Source: an uncultured Duncaniella sp.
GTDB taxonomy: Bacteria > Bacteroidota > Bacteroidia > Bacteroidales > Muribaculaceae
Direction: 5' to 3'
DNA length: 64,000 nucleotides
NCBI GenBank assembly: GCA_910584825.1
Contig: CAJUCI010000010.1
Span: 1 to 64,000, forward strand
Part shown: piece by piece, positions 1-7,740 of the stretch
Layout of the letters: each line of letters begins with the position of its first letter
How positions within the stretch are numbered: position 1 is the first letter of the stretch
Program-made: the position numbers and the translations under genes
The notes under the pieces: model-generated
The model's database searches: none
What the model saw: the letters and a program-made list of their open reading frames with translations, nothing else
Told to the model about the DNA's origin: nothing

Positions 1-1
1 T

Positions 2-457
2 GGTAAATTTATTGAAAGGATAGGTTCTTATAATCCGAACACTAATCCTGCTACAGTAACTTTGAACTTCGAGCGTGCTTTGTATTGGGTTAACGTCGGT
101 GCACAACCCACCGACACCGTCCGCACCATCCTCTCCAACGAGGGCGTACTTCTCATGAAGCACCTCCAGGGTGGCGTTAAGAAGGGTGCATTCGACGAGG
201 CTGAGGCTCAGCGTCGTTTCGAGGCCTGGAAGGCTCAGAAGCAGCAGAGCGTAGACAAATTCTGCGCCTCTATCGCTGACAAGAAAGAGTCAGAGGCCAA
301 GGCTCGTCTTGAGGCCGAGCAGGCAGCCAACAAGGCTAAGGCTGAGGTCGTAGCCAAGAAGAAGGCTGAACTCGCTGCCGCCGCTGCCGAAGCAGAGGCC
401 GCCGCTAATGCTGAGGAAGCTCCCGCTGCCGAGGCTGAGGCTCCCGCCGCTGAATAA
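2..457 (+). CDS. rpsP: 30S ribosomal protein S16 (5' truncated by the window edge)
   Basis: Small-subunit ribosomal protein that helps fold the 5' domain of 16S rRNA. The frame is open from base 2 and reads [13 protein letters not shown] and then [18 protein letters not shown], the typical S16 core; only the first few residues lie outside the window. After the core (about 75 visible residues) comes a long Lys/Glu/Ala tail, which turns into an almost pure Ala/Glu run ending [13 protein letters not shown]16 is about 80-90 residues in most bacteria; extended Ala/Glu tails are known in Bacteroidota S16. The tail is probably helical or disordered and should reach beyond the ribosome surface. A strong terminator follows 28 bases after the stop, so this is the end of its transcript. 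Confidence 0.95.
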   Translation, partial: GKFIERIGSYNPNTNPATVTLNFERALYWVNVGAQPTDTVRTILSNEGVLLMKHLQGGVKKGAFDEAEAQRRFEAWKAQKQQSVDKFCASIADKKESEAKARLEAEQAANKAKAEVVAKKKAELAAAAAEAEAAANAEEAPAAEAEAPAAE

Positions 458-485
458 GCCGGGCGACAACCGATTTTGAAATCAC

Positions 486-532
486 TCGAGGATGGACTGC
501 CTTTATTGAGCCGCCCATCCTCGATGTTTTTT
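486..532 (+). terminator. Rho-independent terminator after rpsP
   Basis: A perfect 10-bp stem (TCGAGGATGG at 486-495, CCATCCTCGA at 515-524) is followed by TGTTTTTT. It lies between the rpsP stop and the M64 peptidase gene, which is therefore probably transcribed separately. Confidence 0.85.
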
Positions 533-561
533 ATCTGCTTAGTATTAAAGACATCTAAGTT

Positions 562-1863
562 ATGACGACCATGAGAATACTGTTGGCCGCTATCGCCATG
601 ACGCTCGGACTCGGTATGAGCGCGCAGGAGTTCGGCAAGCATTTTGCTGACTCGACGTTGCGTCTTGATTACATATTCGGCGGAATGGCCGACAAGAACG
701 GCAATATAGATTGCAGCATACTTTTCGACGGCGCAACGCGTACGCCGGGATGGGCCGGGCGAAGACACAATCTGGACAAGTTGCCTCTTCGTGGCAACGG
801 TCAGCTGGCATTGCGCGACATCGTGACCGGCGATACGATATATGCTACATCCTTCTCCACACTTTTTCAGGAATGGTTCGGCACTGACGAGAGCATGAAG
901 ACGCCCCGTCCGTTTGAATGTTCGTTTCTCGTGCCTATGCCTCATGACCGTACCATCGTAGACATAATGCTCTATGACAGCCATGATAAACCGATGGGAA
1001 ACATGTGGCATATTATCGACCCGTCTGACATCCTGATTGCCGACCGCAGCAAGGCTGCCGCCAATCCTCACCGCTATATACATAGGGGAGGGGATTCTGC
1101 CAAGGCGATAGACGTGGCAATCCTGGCCGAGGGATATACCGAGGCTGAGGCCGACAAGTTTTATGCCGATGCGCAGACGGCTGTCGATGCCATACTGTCT
1201 CATGAGCCGTTCAAGTCGAGGGCTGAGGATTTCAACTTTGTCGCCGTCGCCGCTCCGTCGGCTGAGAGCGGTGTCAGCGTCCCGCGCCTCGGAGAGTGGA
1301 AATCGACTGCCGTAGGCTCGAATTTCAGCACATTCTATTCTGACCGTTATCTGACCACAGGCAATGTCAAGGATATTCACGATTGCCTTGTCAACATACC
1401 TTACGAGCACATCATCATTCTTGCCAACACCAACGAATATGGTGGCGGAGGTATCTATAACTTCTATACACTCACTACGGCCGGGCATGCCAATTTCCGC
1501 CCCGTGGTGGTGCATGAGTTCGGCCACAGCTTCGGCGGGCTCGGCGACGAGTATTTTTATGACAACGATGATATTGATGTAGCCACATACAACAGCGATG
1601 TCGAGCCTTGGGAGCAGAATCTGACTACTATGGCTGATTTTGCATCCAAATGGCAGGATATGCTCAAGCCCGGCACGCCCGTGCCCACCCCCTCGGCCGA
1701 TGCCGTGAAGTATCCCGTAGGGGTGTATGAGGGTGGCGGTTATCAGTCAAAGGGTGTCTATCGGCCGGCCGATGATTGCCGCATGCGCACCAACACCGCC
1801 CCGGCATTCTGCCCGGTATGCGTCCGTGCCATCGACCGTCTCATAGATTTCTATGTGAAATAA
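562..1863 (+). CDS. Secreted M64 (IgA peptidase-type) zinc metallopeptidase
   Basis: Predicted exported zinc endopeptidase. Residues 1-22 (ending MSAQ) look like a signal peptide. The N-terminal half resembles the M64 N-terminal beta domain. The catalytic zinc motif is HEFGHSFGGLGDEY, with His318, Glu319 and His322 and the GDEY that is characteristic of M64. Close to the C terminus are DDCRMRTN and FCPVC, whose cysteines may form a disulfide. Length (433 aa) fits the family. M64 is named after a Clostridium ramosum IgA protease, but most gut Bacteroidota members have no proven substrate, so IgA cleavage should not be assumed. The ATG at 571 is an alternative start; both keep the signal peptide. 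Confidence 0.88.
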   Translation: MTTMRILLAAIAMTLGLGMSAQEFGKHFADSTLRLDYIFGGMADKNGNIDCSILFDGATRTPGWAGRRHNLDKLPLRGNGQLALRDIVTGDTIYATSFSTLFQEWFGTDESMKTPRPFECSFLVPMPHDRTIVDIMLYDSHDKPMGNMWHIIDPSDILIADRSKAAANPHRYIHRGGDSAKAIDVAILAEGYTEAEADKFYADAQTAVDAILSHEPFKSRAEDFNFVAVAAPSAESGVSVPRLGEWKSTAVGSNFSTFYSDRYLTTGNVKDIHDCLVNIPYEHIIILANTNEYGGGGIYNFYTLTTAGHANFRPVVVHEFGHSFGGLGDEYFYDNDDIDVATYNSDVEPWEQNLTTMADFASKWQDMLKPGTPVPTPSADAVKYPVGVYEGGGYQSKGVYRPADDCRMRTNTAPAFCPVCVRAIDRLIDFYVK

Positions 1864-1907
1864 GCTGAAAATTCGTGACAATGGTGGTTTTTACCGCCGA
1901 TTTTTGC

Positions 1908-1915
1908 TAATTTTG
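1908..1915 (+). promoter_or_regulatory. Candidate Bacteroidota -7 box for ileS
   Basis: TAATTTTG matches the Bacteroidota -7 consensus TAnnTTTG, 60 bases before the ileS ATG. No good -33 TTG is seen at the usual spacing. Confidence 0.45.
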
Positions 1916-1974
1916 CGAAAAATTTTTTAATGGTCCGCATGCCGGGCTGCAACATACTGTAAATTCATCTCACA

Positions 1975-4900
1975 ATGGCCAAGAGATTTAAGGAATACTC
2001 AGGGCTTAATCTGCCCGAAATCAACAATCGTGTCCTCGGCGCATGGAACGACGAGGATGTCTTTCACCGCACTATGTCGGAGCGTGAGGGTTGCCCCTCG
2101 TTCGTTTTCTTCGAAGGCCCCCCTTCGGCCAACGGACGTCCCGGCATCCATCATGTGCTTGCCCGCACCATCAAGGATATTTTCTGCCGCTACAAGACCA
2201 TGCAGGGCTTTCAGGTCAAGCGTAAGGCCGGATGGGATACCCACGGTCTGCCCGTGGAGCTTGGTGTAGAGAAGAACCTCGGCATAACCAAGGAGGATAT
2301 CGGCAAGAAGATTTCGGTCGACGAGTATAACGCAGCCTGCCGTCGCGAGGTGATGAAGTACACCGGCGAGTGGGAGGACCTGACTTCACGCATGGGCTAC
2401 TGGGTGGACATGCCCAATGCCTACATCACTTATGACAACCGCTATATCGAGACTGTATGGTGGCTGCTCGGCGAACTTTACAAGAAGGGTTATCTCTACA
2501 AGGGTTACACCATCCAGCCCTATTCGCCCGCTGCCGGCACAGGTCTCAGCTCGCACGAGCTTAACCAGCCCGGTTGCTACCGTGATGTGAAGGACACCAC
2601 GTGTGTGGCTCAGTTTAAGATTGTCGATGACAATTCGCCCGCTCTTGCCCCTTACCACGACATCCTCTTCAAGTGGGGCACTCCCTATTTCCTCGCTTGG
2701 ACCACTACCCCCTGGACCCTTCCCTCCAACACCGCGCTTGCCGTAGGCCCGGAGATTGTATATAATATAGTACGTACATACAACCCGTATTCGGGCAAGC
2801 CTATCACCGTTGTGGCTGCCGACGCCCTCATGGGCTCGCTCTTCAACCCCAAGGCTGCTTCGCTCAAACTTGATGAGTATGCCAAGGGTGACAAGCTCGT
2901 GCCTTACGAGGTAGCCGCACAGCTCAAGGGTACCGACCTTGTGGGTATCAACTACGAGCAGCTCCTGCCGTGGGTCAACCCCGGTGAGGGTGCGTTCCGC
3001 GTAATCCCCGGCGATTATGTGACTACCGAGGACGGTACAGGCATCGTGCACATCGCAGGCACATTCGGTGCCGACGACCTCCGTGTGTCCAAGCAGAGCG
3101 GCGTGCCCCCGCTTCATCTTATCGACAAGGACGGAAACATCCGCCCGATGGTTGACATGACGGGCCGTTTCTTCCTCTTGAGCGACCTCGACCCCAAGTT
3201 TGTCAGCGAGATGGTCGATGTCGAGGCTTACACCCCCTGGCAGGGTCAGTATGTCAAGAACGCCTACGACCCCGAGGCTACCGACGAGACCGAGACCCTC
3301 GACGTGAAGATATGTATGGAACTCAAGGCCACTGACAAGGTGTTCAAGATTGAGAAGCATACCCACAATTATCCCCACTGCTGGCGTACTGACAAGCCGG
3401 TGCTCTATTACCCCCTCGACAGCTGGTTTATCAAAACCACTGCCGTGCGCGAGCGTCTGATGAAGCTCAACGAGGGTATCAACTGGAAGCCGGTATCGAC
3501 AGGTACAGGCCGTTTCGGCAAGTGGCTTGAGAATCTTCAGGACTGGAACCTCTCGCGCAGCCGCTACTGGGGAACACCTCTCCCCATCTGGCGTACCGAG
3601 GATGGTGCCGAGGAGATGTGCATCTCGTCAGTTGAGCAGCTGTGCAGCGAGATGGACCGTGCCGTGGAGGCCGGACTAATGAAGGAGAACCTCTATCGCA
3701 AGGCCGGTTTCGTGCCCGGTGAATACACCAAGGAGAATTATGAGCGTATCGACCTGCACCGCCCGTATGTCGACGATATCATTCTGCTCTCACCCTCGGG
3801 CAAGCCGATGTATCGCGAGAAGGACCTTATCGACGTATGGTTTGACAGCGGTTCGATGCCTTATGCCCAGATACATTACCCGTTCGAGAACAAGGAGGCG
3901 TTTGACAACCGCGAGGTTTATCCCGCCGACTTCATCGCCGAGGGTGTCGACCAGACACGCGGCTGGTTCTTCACGCTCCATGCCATCGCCGGAATGCTCT
4001 TTGACTCGGTGGCCTACAAGGCTGTTGTGTCAAACGGTCTTGTGCTCGACAAGTTCGGCAACAAGATGTCAAAGCGTCTTGGCAACGCTGTCGACCCGTT
4101 CGGCCAGATTGAGAAGTTCGGTGCCGACCCCGTGCGCTGGTACATGATTTCCAATTCCTCGCCCTGGGACAACCTCAAATATGATGAAAACGGTGTGGCC
4201 GAGACTTCGCGCAAGTTCTTCTCCACACTCTATAATACATACGGCTTCTTCGCACTTTACGCCAATCTTGACGGCTTCGACCCGACAGCTCCCGCAGTGC
4301 CCGTCAGCGAGCGTCCCGAGATAGACCGCTGGGTGCTGTCGCTGCTCAACACTCTCGTGGGCGATGTCACCGAGGCTCTCGATGACTACGAGCCTACCCG
4401 CGCGGCACGTGCCATTTCGGAGTTTGTCGACTCGCTCTCCAACTGGTATGTGCGTCTCAACCGCAAACGTTTTTGGAACGGCGACAATGCCGCTTATCAG
4501 ACACTTTATCAGTGCCTTGAGACTGTTTCGCGCCTGATAGCTCCCTTCGCGCCCTTCTATGCCGACGAGCTGTATCGCGCCCTCACAGGCTCGAATGATT
4601 CGGTGCATCTCGCATCGTTCCCCAAGGTGGATGCCTCGCTCTCGGCTCCCGAGCTTGAGAAGCGTCAGCGTCTTGCCCAGGACATCACCTCGATGACCCT
4701 CGCCCTCCGCCGCAAGGTCAACATCAAGGTGCGTCAGCCGCTGAGCACCCTCATGGTGCCCGCACTTGACGACGAGATGCGTTCGATGCTCGAGGCCATC
4801 TCAGGCCTTGTAAAGGATGAGATAAATGTCAAGGAGCTCAAGATTGTAGGCAACGACGAGAATATCATCGTCAAGAGTGCCCGTCCCGACTTCAAGAAGC

Positions 4901-5403
4901 TCGGCCCGAAGCACGGCAAGAACATGAAGGCTGTGGCCGAGGCTATCAAGTCGCTCAGCCATGCCGATGTGGCCCGTCTTGAGGCTGACGGATTCATCAA
5001 TCTGACGATTAACGGAGCCGAGGCCCGCGTTGACGCTTGTGACGTTGACATCATATCGGAGGATATACCCGGATGGCTCGTGGCAAATAACGGTCAGGTA
5101 ACTATCGCTCTTGACGTGACCGTGACGCCCGAACTCAAGCGTGAGGGTATAGCCCGCGAGATAGTCAACCGTGTTCAGAATCTGCGCAAGCAGAGCGGAT
5201 TTGAGGTCACTGACCGCATCAGCCTGGTGTTCTCACCCTCCGATGCCACTGACGAGGCTATCCGCGAGCATTCGGAATACATCTCGCGTCAGGTGCTCGC
5301 CAATTCGCTCGAAATCGCTGAGGTGGATGCATCGGCCGAGGGTGTCAGCCCGCTCGAAATAGACGACGTGAACATTTACGTTAAAATTTCGTTAAACAAG
5401 TAA
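1975..5403 (+). CDS. ileS: Isoleucyl-tRNA synthetase, long eukaryotic-like type
   Basis: Cytoplasmic class I synthetase that charges tRNA-Ile. The HIGH-region motif is PPSANGRPGIHHVLAR (about residues 49-65). A long editing (CP1) domain follows, then DWNLSRSRYWGTPLPIW, and the KMSKR loop at 697-701. The C-terminal part holds the anticodon-binding helical domain and a further domain (about 950-1142). At 1142 aa it is about 200 residues longer than the E. coli type and lacks an evident C-terminal zinc finger, which fits the IleRS2-like form. Enzymes of that form are generally much less sensitive to mupirocin, but resistance here is only an inference. The DksA-like gene starts 43 bases downstream in the same direction. 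Confidence 0.97.
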   Translation: MAKRFKEYSGLNLPEINNRVLGAWNDEDVFHRTMSEREGCPSFVFFEGPPSANGRPGIHHVLARTIKDIFCRYKTMQGFQVKRKAGWDTHGLPVELGVEKNLGITKEDIGKKISVDEYNAACRREVMKYTGEWEDLTSRMGYWVDMPNAYITYDNRYIETVWWLLGELYKKGYLYKGYTIQPYSPAAGTGLSSHELNQPGCYRDVKDTTCVAQFKIVDDNSPALAPYHDILFKWGTPYFLAWTTTPWTLPSNTALAVGPEIVYNIVRTYNPYSGKPITVVAADALMGSLFNPKAASLKLDEYAKGDKLVPYEVAAQLKGTDLVGINYEQLLPWVNPGEGAFRVIPGDYVTTEDGTGIVHIAGTFGADDLRVSKQSGVPPLHLIDKDGNIRPMVDMTGRFFLLSDLDPKFVSEMVDVEAYTPWQGQYVKNAYDPEATDETETLDVKICMELKATDKVFKIEKHTHNYPHCWRTDKPVLYYPLDSWFIKTTAVRERLMKLNEGINWKPVSTGTGRFGKWLENLQDWNLSRSRYWGTPLPIWRTEDGAEEMCISSVEQLCSEMDRAVEAGLMKENLYRKAGFVPGEYTKENYERIDLHRPYVDDIILLSPSGKPMYREKDLIDVWFDSGSMPYAQIHYPFENKEAFDNREVYPADFIAEGVDQTRGWFFTLHAIAGMLFDSVAYKAVVSNGLVLDKFGNKMSKRLGNAVDPFGQIEKFGADPVRWYMISNSSPWDNLKYDENGVAETSRKFFSTLYNTYGFFALYANLDGFDPTAPAVPVSERPEIDRWVLSLLNTLVGDVTEALDDYEPTRAARAISEFVDSLSNWYVRLNRKRFWNGDNAAYQTLYQCLETVSRLIAPFAPFYADELYRALTGSNDSVHLASFPKVDASLSAPELEKRQRLAQDITSMTLALRRKVNIKVRQPLSTLMVPALDDEMRSMLEAISGLVKDEINVKELKIVGNDENIIVKSARPDFKKLGPKHGKNMKAVAEAIKSLSHADVARLEADGFINLTINGAEARVDACDVDIISEDIPGWLVANNGQVTIALDVTVTPELKREGIAREIVNRVQNLRKQSGFEVTDRISLVFSPSDATDEAIREHSEYISRQVLANSLEIAEVDASAEGVSPLEIDDVNIYVKISLNK

Positions 5404-5446
5404 AACATTTAACGTACCTTATATAAAACCTGACACCGATACTATT

Positions 5447-5827
5447 ATGAGCGAGAAGAAACGATACAGTGACGAGGAGCTGCAGGAATTCAAGGCCCTG
5501 ATTCTTGAGAAGCTCGCCAAGGCTCAGAAGGAGTATGACTCCCTCCGCGCCAATATCAACAACACCGAAGGCAACGACATAGCCGACACCTCGCCTACGT
5601 TCAAAGTGCTTGAGGAGGGTGCCACCACCCTCTCAAAGGAGGAGGCCGGACAGCTGGCCACCCGTCAGATGAAGTTTATACAGCATCTGCAGAACGCTCT
5701 GATACGTATAGAGAACAAGACCTATGGCGTATGCTGCGAGACCGGTGAGCTGATACCCAAGGAGCGTCTTCGCGCTGTGCCTCACGCTACACGCAGCGTC
5801 GAGGCGAAGAACATGAAGAAGAAGTAA
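5447..5827 (+). CDS. DksA/TraR-family protein with a degenerate zinc finger
   Basis: A 126-aa protein with the DksA/TraR layout: a charged coiled-coil N-terminal part (EELQEFKALILEKLAKAQKE), a middle helical stretch, and a C-terminal region in the place of the C4 zinc finger (YGVCCETGELIPKERLRAVP followed by HATRSVEAK). In canonical DksA this region carries CxxC-x17-CxxC. Here only the first Cys position is clearly kept; the other three read Thr, Ser and Ala. The fold is therefore probably zinc-free, as in non-canonical DksA paralogues. The likely role is RNA polymerase modulation through the secondary channel. lspA starts 3 bases after the stop, so the two are probably co-transcribed. Confidence 0.88.
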   Translation: MSEKKRYSDEELQEFKALILEKLAKAQKEYDSLRANINNTEGNDIADTSPTFKVLEEGATTLSKEEAGQLATRQMKFIQHLQNALIRIENKTYGVCCETGELIPKERLRAVPHATRSVEAKNMKKK

Positions 5828-5830
5828 ATT

Positions 5831-6493
5831 ATGCGTTCAAGAGGCACTATTGTCGCCATCATTATTATTGTAACGGTAATCCTCGACCAGATACTGAAGA
5901 TATGGGTAAAGACCTCCTTCTATCTGGGCGAGGATATGCCCATTTTCTCCTGGTTTCATCTGCTGTTTATCGAGAACAACGGCATGGCTTTCGGCATGAC
6001 CATCGGAAGCAAGCTCGCGCTGACGCTGTTTCGCATCGCCGCAGTGTCGTTGCTCATATGGTATATCGTAAAGATATACAGGATAAAGGGGGTGCCGATG
6101 GGCTATCTGGTGTGTCTCGCGTTGGTGACAGCGGGAGCGGCCGGCAATATTTTTGACTGTGTGTTCTACGGTCTGATATTCAACAATCCTATGCCTCCGC
6201 AGGTGGCTACACTGTTTCCCGAGGCGGGCGGCTACGCGCCTGTGTTCATGGGTAAGGTCGTGGATATGCTGTTCTTCCCGCTGTTCTCGTTCACATGGCC
6301 ATCGTGGGTGCCGTTTGTCGGCGGTGATAATTTCCTGTTCTTCCAGCCGGTGTTCAATTTTGCCGATGCCGCAATCTCGTGTGGCATAATCGCACTCTTC
6401 ATATTCTATCACCGTTATGTGCTTTCGCCTGCCGGATTGAAAGAACTCTCCGACAGGAATGCCGCGACGGATTCTGAGCCGTCCGGGAAATAA
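5831..6493 (+). CDS. lspA: Lipoprotein signal peptidase (signal peptidase II)
   Basis: Inner-membrane aspartyl peptidase that removes signal peptides from diacylglyceryl-prolipoproteins. The catalytic aspartates are Asp109 in GNIFD and Asp179 in FNFADAAIS, the two conserved family blocks. There are four predicted membrane segments. At 220 aa it is longer than the roughly 165-aa Proteobacterial enzyme; the extra length is a periplasmic-side insertion between the catalytic blocks (about residues 115-165), common in Bacteroidota. It starts 3 bases after the DksA-like gene. The next gene encodes a lipoprotein, a natural substrate. Confidence 0.96.
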   Translation: MRSRGTIVAIIIIVTVILDQILKIWVKTSFYLGEDMPIFSWFHLLFIENNGMAFGMTIGSKLALTLFRIAAVSLLIWYIVKIYRIKGVPMGYLVCLALVTAGAAGNIFDCVFYGLIFNNPMPPQVATLFPEAGGYAPVFMGKVVDMLFFPLFSFTWPSWVPFVGGDNFLFFQPVFNFADAAISCGIIALFIFYHRYVLSPAGLKELSDRNAATDSEPSGK

Positions 6494-6513
6494 TCTGATT
6501 GACACTTCGCTCC

Positions 6514-7299
6514 ATGCATCGTCTACCTCTGATAATCGTCGCCCTTTTCCTGCTCATGGCATGCAGCAGGACTCCTGATTATGTGATTTCCGAGAAAAAG
6601 ATGGCCCAGCTCATGGCTGACATCTATGTCGGGGACGCTGTGGTCGAGAATGAGTCGCGCACTTATCGCAACGATTCGATGCGTAAAGTGCTTATGCAGT
6701 CGATTTATGCCAAGCATGGAGTGACGCGCGAGCAGGTCGACACGTCGCTCTACTGGTATGGTCATAATATCCAGGAATATATGGAGATGTGTCGTCTCAC
6801 CGAGGAGATACTTCAGAAACGTATCGAGGAGGCCGAGCGTGCCGGCGGAAAGGCTGAGCGCGCGCCGAGGCAGATAAGTGTCGATGGTGATTCGGTGGAT
6901 GTCTGGACCGGCATCAGGACGCGCCGTAACACGGCCGACATTGCGTCAGACTTTATCGCTTTTCACGTTTCCACTGACAAAAACTGGGAGCGGGGCGACC
7001 GTTACACGCTTTCGGTCAAGGGTCTGAATACACATAAGGCGGTGACACTCAGCCTGGCCGTGGATTATAATGACGGAACGACTGAATACAAGTGGTTTAA
7101 CGGACCGGCTGACGGTATGAACAGGCTGCTTCTCGTGCTTGATTCGGCCAAAGTTGCCTCGACGGTCTATGGCTCGATACATTATGCCGCAGCTCCGAAA
7201 GAGGTTTCGTATCTTGACTCCATAACTCTTGTGCGCACTCGAGGCCGCAATGACAATGTGCGTGCCCGCGAAGGTCAAAGTGTATCAAGATTCAGGTGA
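6514..7299 (+). CDS. DUF4296-type lipoprotein
   Basis: Predicted lipoprotein of unknown function. The ATG at 6514 gives a textbook type II signal peptide (MHRLPLIIVALFLLMAC, lipobox LMAC); an upstream in-frame TTG at 6499 would only add five residues, so it was not used. The region after the Cys (SEKKMAQLMADIYVGDAVVE, with repeated His/Tyr motifs up to about residue 110) resembles the DUF4296 family found widely in Bacteroidota. The C-terminal half is beta-rich. It starts 20 bases after lspA and ends the ileS-dksA-lspA gene run. Confidence 0.8.
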   Translation: MHRLPLIIVALFLLMACSRTPDYVISEKKMAQLMADIYVGDAVVENESRTYRNDSMRKVLMQSIYAKHGVTREQVDTSLYWYGHNIQEYMEMCRLTEEILQKRIEEAERAGGKAERAPRQISVDGDSVDVWTGIRTRRNTADIASDFIAFHVSTDKNWERGDRYTLSVKGLNTHKAVTLSLAVDYNDGTTEYKWFNGPADGMNRLLLVLDSAKVASTVYGSIHYAAAPKEVSYLDSITLVRTRGRNDNVRAREGQSVSRFR

Positions 7300-7317
7300 T
7301 TTCTCTTATTCTCTTAA

Positions 7318-7412
7318 TAGTATAGAGGGGTTAAGTATAGAGTATAGAGGAGTTAAGTATAGGGTATAGAGTATATATAAGGGTTAAGGTATAAAGTAAT
7401 CGAGTATAGAGT
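7318..7412. repeat. TATAGAG-type AT-rich tandem repeat
   Basis: About 95 bases of degenerate repeats built on GTATAGAG and GGTTAAG units. The same vocabulary recurs at 28017-28064 and 30789-30818. It fills the gap before a small ORF and holds no recognisable gene. Confidence 0.75.
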
Positions 7413-7740
7413 GGGGGCGGTGAGATGTCATGCTGTGATTTATGGCGGTAAGGTGACTGCTAATGCGGTTGTGTCGTATGACGATGCGACGGTTCCGCAT
7501 GATGATGCTGCGATGACGATTGATGAAGCGGGGCGTGTGTCGGTCATGCCTATGGGGATGGAATGCCACTCGACGGTGGATTATAATGGTATAGCGGTTG
7601 TGGGTATAGAGGATGTGCCGCGACTCACGGTCACGGCTGAAAATATCCGTCAGATGGTGAAAATGCTCGCGGAAAAGTCTCTGCTTGAAGCGTCGGGTTC
7701 GAATAGGATAACTTTTATCCCTCTTACGGCTATTTCCTGA
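7411..7740 (+). CDS. Small hypothetical protein
   Basis: Possible 109-aa gene starting at a GTG (7411); another in-frame GTG is at 7435 and there is no upstream in-frame ATG. The sequence is acidic and protein-like (for example VGIEDVPRLTVTAENIRQMV), with a predicted mixed beta then helix pattern, and its codon use resembles real neighbours. It overlaps the end of the convergent helicase gene by 11 bases and lies directly after the TATAGAG repeats. I do not recognise a family. The opposite-strand frame over the same bases is Arg/His-rich and looks like a shadow. Confidence 0.42.
   Translation: MGAVRCHAVIYGGKVTANAVVSYDDATVPHDDAAMTIDEAGRVSVMPMGMECHSTVDYNGIAVVGIEDVPRLTVTAENIRQMVKMLAEKSLLEASGSNRITFIPLTAIS

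Noticed and set aside
235..1527. 430-aa minus-strand frame over rpsP and the M64 gene
   Set aside because: Shadow of two clear plus-strand genes; it has no domain and reads through the rpsP terminator and the intergenic gap.
2386..3378. 330-aa minus-strand frame inside ileS
   Set aside because: Antisense to a conserved synthetase; composition follows the complement of ileS codons.
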